Shown here piece by piece: positions 1 to 5,891 of a DNA stretch of 7,637 bases. Source of the stretch: Bacillota bacterium (GTDB lineage Bacteria; Bacillota_A; Clostridia; Peptostreptococcales; Anaerovoracaceae); contig JAFRWQ010000195.1 of assembly GCA_017437925.1 (NCBI GenBank), positions 1 through 7,637 of the forward strand. The letters are read 5' to 3'. Within the stretch, counting starts at the first letter, position 1; every line of letters begins with the position of its first letter. Under the pieces are notes generated by a model. The model did no database searches. It saw only the letters and a program-made list of their open reading frames with translations, and was not told the origin of the DNA. The translations under genes and the position numbers were made by a program.

Positions 1-2
1 TA

Positions 3-56
3 TGCTCCCCGAAGGAGAGATGTGTGTCCGCTATGGCAAATACGTTCATCGCTTGA
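3..56 (+). CDS. Possible C-terminal end of a rightward gene, unidentified
   Basis: Reading from base 3, an open frame enters from outside the window, gives 17 residues ending ANTFIA, and stops at TGA 54-56. A hairpin with a T-run starts at that stop codon, which is the usual arrangement at the end of a gene. This makes it plausible that a plus-strand gene converges on rmuC here. The fragment is far too short to identify. The two other plus frames also stay open across this short edge, so the call rests on the position of the terminator. Confidence 0.3.
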   Translation, partial: CSPKERCVSAMANTFIA

Positions 57-87
57 GGCCCGACATGGCTTTCGGGCTTTTATTTTT
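56..87 (+). terminator. Rho-independent terminator for the gene entering from the left
   Basis: AGGCCCGA (56-63) pairs with TCGGGCTT (72-79), including one G-U pair, around an 8-base loop. It is followed by TTTT-A-TTTTT (78-87). The T-run exists only for plus-strand transcription; the minus strand continues CAAGCG after the stem. The T-run overlaps the last codons of rmuC on the other strand, so the two 3' ends are packed together. Confidence 0.5.
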
Positions 88-1342
88 CAACATCCGAGGG
101 GGGAAGCATGATACCGCCCTCTACGGGATCTTTAAGCTCCTGCACTTCCCGCAGGGACCTTTGTATCATCCGGGTCCTGGTACCGACCAGCTTGTCCAGC
201 TCCCTGTTGGCAAGATCGAGCTTCTGCTGGGTCGCCGTCAGCACATCGCCGAACTTGTCGAACTCGGTCTTCACGTTGCCCAGCACCTGCCAGACCTTGC
301 CCGCGTTCTTCTGTATGGCAAGGGTCCTGAAGCCCATCTGCAGGCTGTTGAGCAGGGCTGCCATGGTGGAAGGCCCCGCCACCATCACGTGGCAGTCCCT
401 CTGCAGCTCTTCCATGAGGCCCATGTTGACGACTTCTGCGTACAGACCTTCAAAGGGCAGGAACATCACCGCGAAATCGGTGGAATACGGCGGGCAGATG
501 TACTTGCCGCTTATATCCCTCGCGGCCTTTCTCACAGCGTAAGCCAGCTGTCTTCTGCAGTCGGCCATGGCCTGGACGTCGCCGGAATCGATCGCTTCCA
601 GCAGATTGCTGTAGGCGTCGCCGGGGAATTTGGCGTCTATGGGAAGAAGGACCGGCACGGTCCCGTCGCCGGGCATTTTTACCGCGTACTCCACCCTCTC
701 GCTCCTCGCGGGGTCGATCTGGGTGTTCTCTTCGTACTGCTCTCTTGAGAGGATCTGTTCAAGTATCGCTTTGAGCTGGATCTCGCCCAGTATGCCCCTG
801 GACTTCACGTTGCTCAGCACCTTTTTAAGGTCTCCTACCCCCTGGGCCAGGCCCTGCATTTCCCCCAGCCCCTTGTAGACCTGGTCCAGGCTCTCCCGGA
901 CGCTGGCAAAGGAGCGGTTGAGACTTCCTTCGAGGCTCTGCTGAAGCTTTTCGTCGACGGTCTGCCTCATGCGGTCCAGCTGGGCGTTGTTCTCGTCGCG
1001 AAGGGAACCCATCTGGCTTATGAAGGAGCTTCTGAGGCCCTCTATCCTCTCTTCGTTCCTTCTCGAGCTCTCTTCGCTGCTTTTTGCCGAGGCTTCGAGG
1101 CCTTCCTTAAGCACCCTGGTGAGATCCTGCCTGCTCTCCAGTATGTCGCGGCGGGTCTCCTCTATGTCGTCCATGATGCGGGCGCTCTGGGCCGTCTGGG
1201 TTTCTGCGTTCTTTTCCAGGCTTTTCTGGACTCTTCCCAGCCTTCTCCTCATCCTGCGCATCGAGACCGCCATTATTATGACTGCCGCAAGGCACAGCAG
1301 GGCAAGTCCCGCGCTTATGTATAAAAGAATGGTGTCGTTCAT
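80..1342 (-). CDS. rmuC: RmuC family protein (predicted membrane-anchored DNA recombination factor)
   Basis: The 420-residue product has the RmuC layout. A single N-terminal membrane segment (about residues 5-27) is followed by a basic MRRMRRR stretch that should lie in the cytoplasm. A long charged coiled coil (about 28-175) leads into the conserved RmuC domain (about 175-400). Recognisable family blocks are RGILGEIQL (182-190), PIDAKFP (234-240), CPPYSTDFAVMFLPFEGLYAEV (from 283) and GPSTMAALLNSLQMGF (from 323). The E...DAK pattern fits the PD-(D/E)xK-like nuclease fold proposed for this family. RmuC is linked to limiting DNA rearrangements at inverted repeats, but its biochemical role is poorly defined. 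ATG 1340-1342 is preceded by AAGGA six bases upstream. Length is normal and there is no sign of damage. The gene is divergent from the GH18 gene. I see no convincing promoter of its own in the short gap. Confidence 0.93.
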   Translation of the reverse strand: MNDTILLYISAGLALLCLAAVIIMAVSMRRMRRRLGRVQKSLEKNAETQTAQSARIMDDIEETRRDILESRQDLTRVLKEGLEASAKSSEESSRRNEERIEGLRSSFISQMGSLRDENNAQLDRMRQTVDEKLQQSLEGSLNRSFASVRESLDQVYKGLGEMQGLAQGVGDLKKVLSNVKSRGILGEIQLKAILEQILSREQYEENTQIDPARSERVEYAVKMPGDGTVPVLLPIDAKFPGDAYSNLLEAIDSGDVQAMADCRRQLAYAVRKAARDISGKYICPPYSTDFAVMFLPFEGLYAEVVNMGLMEELQRDCHVMVAGPSTMAALLNSLQMGFRTLAIQKNAGKVWQVLGNVKTEFDKFGDVLTATQQKLDLANRELDKLVGTRTRMIQRSLREVQELKDPVEGGIMLPPSDVEK

Positions 1343-1365
1343 CTGCCGTCCTTCGCCTCAATCGC

Positions 1366-1394
1366 TTGCCAATGGAGAGCTTTTCGGGTAAAAT
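1366..1394 (+). promoter_or_regulatory. Sigma-A-type promoter of the GH18 gene
   Basis: TTGCCA (1366-1371) and TAAAAT (1389-1394) are separated by exactly 17 bases, close to the TTGACA/TATAAT consensus. Transcription would start near 1401, giving a leader of only about 18 bases. This placement excludes the in-frame TTG at 1398 as start codon and supports ATG 1419. Confidence 0.7.
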
Positions 1395-1418
1395 ATCTTG
1401 AAGGGAAAGGGGTCATTA

Positions 1419-3170
1419 ATGGGAAAGTTCGCCTTCAGGTATCATTATATCAGAATAATCTGCGTTTTCATCTGCACTTTGCTCATTTGCGCCGCCATTA
1501 TTCACCCCGCGGCCCGCGCGGCGGGAGTAAACGGCGGTTTCAGGCTGGATCAGTACAATTTCGTCCCCCTGCTCTACAAAGGAGAAGAGACCGGGTACAA
1601 GGCCTGCACCATCAAGGGCAGCGCCTATATTCCCGTTCAGGCCCTTCGGGAATTCTGCACAAGAGAACCCTACCAGGTCGATACCGAGAACCTCAAGATA
1701 GTCTTCACTCCCTCCGAGATGAACATAATGACCGGAGACGACGAGACCACAGCCTTTATCAAGAAGTACTGCGGCAGCTGCTATCTGAGTTTTAAGACCA
1801 TATACAACGAGTATTATGTATCCCTGAATGTAATGCAGCATTTCGCCGGTCTTTCATATACCACCGACGAGGCCGAAGGCCGTACCAACAGCGACACCAC
1901 CGAGATCACCTACGTGGACATGGAGCCCGCGGCCGAGCATCAGCGCATGGGCGTCACCCTCAAAAAGACCGAAGGCGCCGGCTCCCTCTTCAGCGATTCC
2001 CCGGAGTCTGTCAGCATCAAAAAGGACAGGCAGGTATACATAATAGGCGAAAGCTCCAGCTTCTACAAGATCAGGACCGTGAGCGGAGAGATCTGCTACG
2101 TCAACAAGAGCGACATCAAGGAGACCTACGAGGATACTTCAAGCTTCGACTTCGTGTTCTCAGCCAAACAGAAGACCGGTCTTGACCGCAAATTCAACCT
2201 GGTCTGGACCAACGCCAACAGCGAAGGCGTCAGCTTCCTCGCCCCCGAACCCGCCGGAATAGACGTTGTCTCTCCGGTCTGGCTCAACCAGATAGTCGAA
2301 GGAGAAGGCAGCATCAAAAGCGTCTGTGACAGAGGTTACGTGGACCTCTGCCACGAAAGGGGCATGCAGGTCTGGATCACTCTGAACAACGACATGACCA
2401 CCAGAGGGTCCACCAATTACACGACCAAAGTGCTGGCCGACGCCAATCTCAGACGCAAGACCATAGCCCAGTACCTCTTCTACGCCATGATGATGGACGC
2501 CGACGGGCTCAACATCGATTACGAGGACGTCCGCATGTCCGACGGAAGCAATCTCACCGTCTTTACCAAGGAGATGTCCAAATACTGCGGCAGGCTGGGC
2601 CTTTACCTGGCCTCCAGCGTCTACATACCCACCAGCTGGAACTACGACATATATCAGTACGACAAAGTCGCAGGCAGCCTTGATTATTTCTGCGTCATGA
2701 CCTACGACGAGCACTTCAACGGCGACGAATACGCCGGTTCCGTCTCGTCAGCCCCCTTCTATACCTCAAGCATGGAGAATATGCTCAAATACTGCAGCGA
2801 GGATAAGATACTCATGGGCATACCCTTCTACACCAGGATCTGGACCGTCGGCGAAAACGATAAAAACCTGGGAGCCAGCGCCGTCATTATGCCCACCTCA
2901 AGAAGCCGCGTAAAGACTGCAGGAGTCACGCCCGTGTGGCTCGACGACATGGCTCAATACTTCGCCACCTGGAACGAGGACGGAAAGACCATAAAGGTCT
3001 GGCTTGAGGACAAACGCTCTATAGCGGCCAAATTGAGCTGCGTATACGACTACGATCTGGCCGGCAGCTGCTGCTGGCGCCTGGGCCAGGAGGAAAGCGG
3101 GATCATGAGCCTCTTCGAAGAGGTCTACCACGAAGGAAAGTCCCCGAAGGATTATAAGGATCTTTATTGA
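1419..3170 (+). CDS. Exported glycoside hydrolase family 18 protein with SH3-like domain
   Basis: The 583-residue product starts at ATG 1419, which has AAAGGGG (1406-1412) six bases upstream. Residues 1-35 form a signal peptide: basic start, hydrophobic core about 11-28, and a likely cut near ARA-A. Residues about 40-165 resemble the copper-amine-oxidase-N-like stalk domain of clostridial surface proteins (YIPVQALREF at 70-79). Residues about 175-235 look like a bacterial SH3 domain (VYIIGESSSFYKI, then GEICYVNKSDI). A GH18 barrel follows from about 255 to the end. The catalytic signature DGLNIDYE (362-369) matches DGxxxDxE, with E369 as the expected proton donor and D367 as its partner. MTYDEH (427-432), GIPFYTRIW (467-475) and GSCCWRLGQE (549-558) are later barrel blocks. 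Relatives in spore formers (YaaH/SleL, YdhD) cleave N-acetylglucosaminyl bonds in peptidoglycan or spore cortex. Action on cell-wall glycan is therefore likely, but the exact substrate is inferred. Confidence 0.9.
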   Translation: MGKFAFRYHYIRIICVFICTLLICAAIIHPAARAAGVNGGFRLDQYNFVPLLYKGEETGYKACTIKGSAYIPVQALREFCTREPYQVDTENLKIVFTPSEMNIMTGDDETTAFIKKYCGSCYLSFKTIYNEYYVSLNVMQHFAGLSYTTDEAEGRTNSDTTEITYVDMEPAAEHQRMGVTLKKTEGAGSLFSDSPESVSIKKDRQVYIIGESSSFYKIRTVSGEICYVNKSDIKETYEDTSSFDFVFSAKQKTGLDRKFNLVWTNANSEGVSFLAPEPAGIDVVSPVWLNQIVEGEGSIKSVCDRGYVDLCHERGMQVWITLNNDMTTRGSTNYTTKVLADANLRRKTIAQYLFYAMMMDADGLNIDYEDVRMSDGSNLTVFTKEMSKYCGRLGLYLASSVYIPTSWNYDIYQYDKVAGSLDYFCVMTYDEHFNGDEYAGSVSSAPFYTSSMENMLKYCSEDKILMGIPFYTRIWTVGENDKNLGASAVIMPTSRSRVKTAGVTPVWLDDMAQYFATWNEDGKTIKVWLEDKRSIAAKLSCVYDYDLAGSCCWRLGQEESGIMSLFEEVYHEGKSPKDYKDLY

Positions 3171-3214
3171 CGATGCGGGATCGATAATACAGTCTGCCGC
3201 TTTGCCGAACAGCA

Positions 3215-3244
3215 AAAAGCCGGGCCCGATCGGGTCCGGCTTTT
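3215..3244. terminator. Bidirectional terminator between convergent genes
   Basis: AAAAGCCGGGCCCGA (3215-3229) and TCGGGTCCGGCTTTT (3230-3244) are inverted copies differing at one position, which is a G-U pair in the plus-strand RNA. The stem is flanked by A's on the left and T's on the right, so each strand has a GC-rich hairpin followed by four or five T's. It lies 44 bases after the GH18 stop and 17 bases beyond the ispH-rpsA stop, and can end both transcripts. Confidence 0.85.
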
Positions 3245-3261
3245 GTCAGCGAATAATGTGA

Positions 3262-5274
3262 TTACTCTTCAGCGGGAGCCTCGGCAGGAGCCTCTTCTGC
3301 GGTCTCTGCGGGCTCTGCTTCGGTCTTGTCTTCGTAGATCTGGGGATCGATGGTGGCCTTGATGCTCAGGGAGATCCTCTTTCTCTCCTTGTCGATCTCG
3401 AGGATCTTGGCGTTGACGATCTGGCCGATGGACAGCTCGTCGCTGATCTTGGCTACTCTCTTGTGAGCAACCTCGGAGATGTGTACCAGGCCGTCGAGTC
3501 CGGGAGCCAGTTCGACGAATGCGCCGTACTCCTTGATCTGTACGACCTTGCCGGTGATAACGTCGCCCTCATGATACTTCTCGTCGATGACGGACCAGGG
3601 TTCGGGCTGGTTCTGCTTCATGCCGAGAGAGATCTTGCCCTTTTCGGCGTTCATGTTGAGGATCTTGACGTTTACGATCTGACCGATCTGGAGAGCTTCC
3701 TGCGGGTGCTTGAGCTTGCCCCAGGAGATCTCGGATATATGAAGGAGTCCATCGATACCGCCGATGTCTACGAACGCGCCGTAGTCGGTGAATCTCATGA
3801 CCTTGCCTTCGACAACATCGCCAACATTGAGAGTCTGCCAGATCTCGGCGATCTTCTTGTTCTTCTCTTCCACGAGGAACTGCTTGTGGCTGAAGACTGC
3901 CTTGTTTCTCTTGGGATCTACTCTGGTGACCTTTACGGGCAGGGTCTTTCCGATGTATTCAGCCGCGGTCTCCACGTAGTGATCAGCCAGCTGGGACATG
4001 GGAATGAAGCCGGAAACTTCCTTGTAGTTGGCGATGACGCCGCCCTTGACCTCTTTTACGACGGTCACGTTGACGGTCTCACTGCTGTTTACATAGGAAT
4101 TGATCTCTTCCCAGTTCTCTCCGGACTGGATCCTCTTGTTGGAAAGAAGGATGTTTCCGTCGCCGTCGTCGGTCTTGATGACCTTAGCCTGGACCTCGTC
4201 ACCTTCCTTGAAAAGATCGGTCAGCTCCTGACCTTCTTCTCTGGCGGTCTCTTCCTTGGGAAGCATACCGTCTTTCTTGCAGCCGAGATTCATTACTACA
4301 TAGTCCTTGGTGACCTGTACGACTTTTCCTGTTACGACCTCGCCTCTGCCGGGGAGCTTCAGGGACTTTTCGATCTCGTCCATGAAAGCTGCCATTTCGT
4401 TCATTTCTTCGTTCTGCTGATCTTTAGTGAATTCTTCACTCATGTTGGCAATAACCTCCTTAATTATACGTTCGGGGGCTGAAGCTCCCGCCGCAACGCC
4501 TATCTTATTATATTTCGCAAGTTTATGCAAGTCTAAATCTGAAAATCTTTCGATGAAGAAGGTGTCCGGACACTTTTCCCCGCATATTTCGTAAAGCTTT
4601 CGGGAATTGGAGGAATTCCTGTCCCCTATCACTATCATGCAGTCGGAAAGTGAGGCCAGCTTTCCGGCGCTGTCCTGTCTCTCTTTGGTAGCCATGCATA
4701 TGGTATCGTGTACCTCAAGATCTGAGCAGCGCTGCTTGAAAACAGCGCATATATCTTCGAATCTCCGCCTTGTCATTGTGGTCTGAGCCGCGATGCTCAA
4801 GGGTATATTTGTACATTTTTCAGACATAACAAGGGCGTCTTCAAGGGTCTGTACCGCGCCCAGCGCCTTTTCAGTGCTTCCCAGAATACCCTTGACCTCG
4901 GGATGTTCGCTGTCGCCTATGACTATGAAGCTCCTGCCCTTCTTCCCCGCTTCCCTTGCAATAGTATGTATCCTTTTTACGAAGGGACAGGTGGCGTCTA
5001 TGAGGGTCACGCCCTTTTCGGCAGCGGAGCGGTATGTGCTGTCGGGCTCCCCGTGGGCTCTTATCATGACCCTTGATCCGTCCGGAGCCTCCTCTATGGA
5101 CCCGATGGTCACGAGACCTTTGTTTTCAAGCTCTGAGGTAACTTCCCCGTTGTGTATGAGCTGGCCTATGCAGTACAGCGGGACGCTTTTTTCAAGCTCT
5201 TTATATGCGGTATTTACCGCGTTGGTAACGCCGAAGCAGAAGCCGGCATGGTCGGCCAAGGTGATTGATCTCAA
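3262..5274 (-). CDS. ispH: IspH-ribosomal protein S1 fusion (HMBPP reductase / S1)
   Basis: The 670-residue product is two proteins in one frame. Residues 1-277 are IspH, the 4Fe-4S enzyme that reduces HMBPP to IPP and DMAPP at the end of the MEP pathway. The three cluster cysteines are C13 (GFCFGV), C96 (DATCPFV) and C193 (DTICMATKERQ). Substrate-site residues are also present: H41, H74 (RAHGEP), H124 and E126 (SEHPEVKG), T166, SSNS at 221-224, and S265. Residues about 311-640 hold four S1 RNA-binding repeats (about 311-383, 397-464, 484-553, 569-640); the last two carry the canonical DYGAFV/EYGAFV and GLLHISE/GLVHISE motifs. The C-terminus (about 648-670) is an acidic Glu/Ala/Pro tail. The start is TTG 5272-5274, with GGAG eight bases upstream; it fits because IspH proteins begin just before the ITLA...GFCFG block. 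The fusion is known in Clostridia. Both halves appear intact. An internal ribosome site at the junction is listed separately. Confidence 0.95.
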   Translation of the reverse strand: MRSITLADHAGFCFGVTNAVNTAYKELEKSVPLYCIGQLIHNGEVTSELENKGLVTIGSIEEAPDGSRVMIRAHGEPDSTYRSAAEKGVTLIDATCPFVKRIHTIAREAGKKGRSFIVIGDSEHPEVKGILGSTEKALGAVQTLEDALVMSEKCTNIPLSIAAQTTMTRRRFEDICAVFKQRCSDLEVHDTICMATKERQDSAGKLASLSDCMIVIGDRNSSNSRKLYEICGEKCPDTFFIERFSDLDLHKLAKYNKIGVAAGASAPERIIKEVIANMSEEFTKDQQNEEMNEMAAFMDEIEKSLKLPGRGEVVTGKVVQVTKDYVVMNLGCKKDGMLPKEETAREEGQELTDLFKEGDEVQAKVIKTDDGDGNILLSNKRIQSGENWEEINSYVNSSETVNVTVVKEVKGGVIANYKEVSGFIPMSQLADHYVETAAEYIGKTLPVKVTRVDPKRNKAVFSHKQFLVEEKNKKIAEIWQTLNVGDVVEGKVMRFTDYGAFVDIGGIDGLLHISEISWGKLKHPQEALQIGQIVNVKILNMNAEKGKISLGMKQNQPEPWSVIDEKYHEGDVITGKVVQIKEYGAFVELAPGLDGLVHISEVAHKRVAKISDELSIGQIVNAKILEIDKERKRISLSIKATIDPQIYEDKTEAEPAETAEEAPAEAPAEE
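4441..4460 (-). promoter_or_regulatory. Internal Shine-Dalgarno and ATG at the IspH/S1 junction
   Basis: On the minus strand a perfect AGGAGG (4455-4460) lies 11 bases upstream of an in-frame ATG (4441-4443), which encodes M278 of the fusion. It falls where IspH ends and the S1 part begins. Initiation here would make a free S1 protein of 393 residues. The AGGAGG encodes part of Lys-Glu-Val in IspH, so it could be coincidence. The 11-base spacing is longer than ideal, but the position at the domain boundary is suggestive. Confidence 0.5.
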
Positions 5275-5382
5275 ATCGAATTCTCCGTTATCCTGTTTTG
5301 CCGCGGGGCAGGATCCCCCGGTACGCAGCTGCGTTTGAGTTCTTCGGCCGGCATCATTTCTTAGATTGCATTGCCGCCGGAT
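5275..5382 (-). promoter_or_regulatory. Transcribed leader of ispH-rpsA with several inverted repeats
   Basis: From the predicted start near 5383, the mRNA carries about 108 untranslated bases before TTG 5274. Unlike the AT-rich promoter it is GC-rich and holds three dyads. These are a perfect 12-base palindrome ACGCAGCTGCGT (5323-5334), CGGGG/CCCCG with a 7-base loop (5304-5308 and 5316-5320), and CCGGCA (5348-5353) opposite TGCCGCCGG (5372-5380) with a bulge. The translation site GGAG follows at 5283-5286. It matches no riboswitch I recognise. Control of translation by S1 itself, as in enterobacterial rpsA, is one possibility, but only inferred. Confidence 0.35.
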
Positions 5383-5388
5383 AAATAG

Positions 5389-5420
5389 ATTATATTACAC
5401 AAGTTTTTTCGGTCTTGCAA
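5389..5420 (-). promoter_or_regulatory. Promoter of ispH-rpsA
   Basis: Minus-strand TATAAT lies at 5389-5394 and TTGCAA at 5415-5420, with 20 bases between them. If the overlapping TAATAT (5392-5397) is taken as the -10 element, the spacer becomes the standard 17. The region is AT-rich and no coding frame competes. The promoter location is well supported; the exact -10 register is not. Confidence 0.55.
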
Positions 5421-5493
5421 TTATCAATATATGTATATTTTTCATTCATATGGTATCTATAGGTTTATTTTTCCGATTTCCACAAAAAATAAT

Positions 5494-5522
5494 TTTACAA
5501 AAAATATTTTCAAGCATATAAT
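5494..5522 (+). promoter_or_regulatory. Strong sigma-A-type promoter of the zinc-ribbon gene
   Basis: TTTACA (5494-5499) and a perfect TATAAT (5517-5522) are 17 bases apart. A-tracts directly upstream (about 5481-5493) resemble an UP element. Transcription would start near 5529, leaving a leader of about 38 bases that contains AAAGGAGA (5548-5555). This is the best-formed promoter in the window. Confidence 0.75.
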
Positions 5523-5566
5523 GACACTATCAATTCTTCCCCAGCGTAAAGGAGATCAAAGAAACA

Positions 5567-5746
5567 ATGGAAGACAAGGTATTGGTTTGTCAGGACTGTG
5601 GTAAGGAATTCATCTTTACCGTCGGCGAACAGGAATTCTACAAGGCAAAGGGATTCGACAACGAACCTAAGAGATGCAAGGAATGCAGAGACAAGAGAAA
5701 GGCCATGAGAAGAGCAAAAGAGGCCGAAGCTCCTGCTGTGGAATAA
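5567..5746 (+). CDS. Small zinc-ribbon protein (zf-trcl type)
   Basis: This 59-residue protein begins MEDKVLVCQDCGKEF. It has two CxxC pairs, C8-x2-C11 (CQDC) and C37-x2-C40 (CKEC), which should bind one zinc ion in a treble-clef or zinc-ribbon fold. FTVGEQEFYKAKGF between the pairs and the RCKECR block are typical of the small zinc-ribbon family common in Firmicutes (Pfam 'probable zinc-ribbon', zf-trcl). The C-terminus is strongly basic (DKRKAMRRAK) and ends in a short acidic/Ala tail, which suggests nucleic-acid contact, though no role is established. ATG 5567 has GGAG (5551-5554) 12 bases upstream. The gene has its own strong promoter and its own terminator, so it appears to be a single-gene unit expressed at a high level. 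Confidence 0.88.
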   Translation: MEDKVLVCQDCGKEFIFTVGEQEFYKAKGFDNEPKRCKECRDKRKAMRRAKEAEAPAVE

Positions 5747-5772
5747 CTGAATCTTAAGACACTGAGACCGAC

Positions 5773-5806
5773 ACAGGACCGCGAGAATATCGCGGTCCTG
5801 TTTTTT
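5773..5806 (+). terminator. Rho-independent terminator of the zinc-ribbon gene
   Basis: ACAGGACCGCGA (5773-5784) and TCGCGGTCCTGT (5790-5801) form a perfect 12-base-pair stem with a 5-base loop GAATA, followed by six T's (5801-5806). It starts 27 bases after the stop codon. There is no T-run on the minus strand, so it acts on plus-strand transcripts only. Confidence 0.93.
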
Positions 5807-5837
5807 ACGATCGTTTATGGATGGATCCTGCGCAAAG

Positions 5838-5878
5838 ACCCGGAAAGATCCGAGCACAGCAATTACGCGTTTCCGGGT
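5838..5878 (-). terminator. Weak terminator candidate after the cysteine desulfidase gene
   Basis: ACCCGGAAA (5838-5846) and TTTCCGGGT (5870-5878) are perfect inverted repeats separated by 23 bases, 14 bases beyond the desulfidase stop on the minus strand. Minus-strand RNA would have a 9-base-pair stem, but only C-TTT follows and the loop is long. It may mark the transcript end or protect it; evidence for termination is modest. Confidence 0.35.
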
Positions 5879-5891
5879 TCCGGCCGGCGTT

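Noticed and set aside
2..748. Plus-strand open frame of 248 codons at the left edge
   Set aside because: It is antisense to rmuC, shows no recognisable domain, and runs through the hairpin and T-run at 56-87.
1398..1400. TTG as the start of the GH18 gene
   Set aside because: It would sit at or just before the predicted transcription start (about 1401) and has no ribosome site; ATG 1419 has AAAGGGG at six-base spacing.
3463..4482. Long plus-strand open frame opposite ispH-rpsA (339 codons)
   Set aside because: It lies wholly antisense to a gene with clear IspH and S1 motifs, has no family signature and no promoter or terminator of its own. It is explained by codon bias of the real gene.
4507..4512. 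TATAAT on the minus strand inside ispH, as a promoter for a separate S1 transcript
   Set aside because: No -35-like hexamer is found 16-18 bases upstream, and the site is coding sequence. A second TATAAT at 4463-4468 also lacks a -35 and would start transcription within the internal ribosome site.
5401..5490. AT-rich stretch as a replication origin or operator array
   Set aside because: I see no repeated DnaA-box-like sequence and no consistent repeated operator; AT-richness is expected between two divergent promoters.
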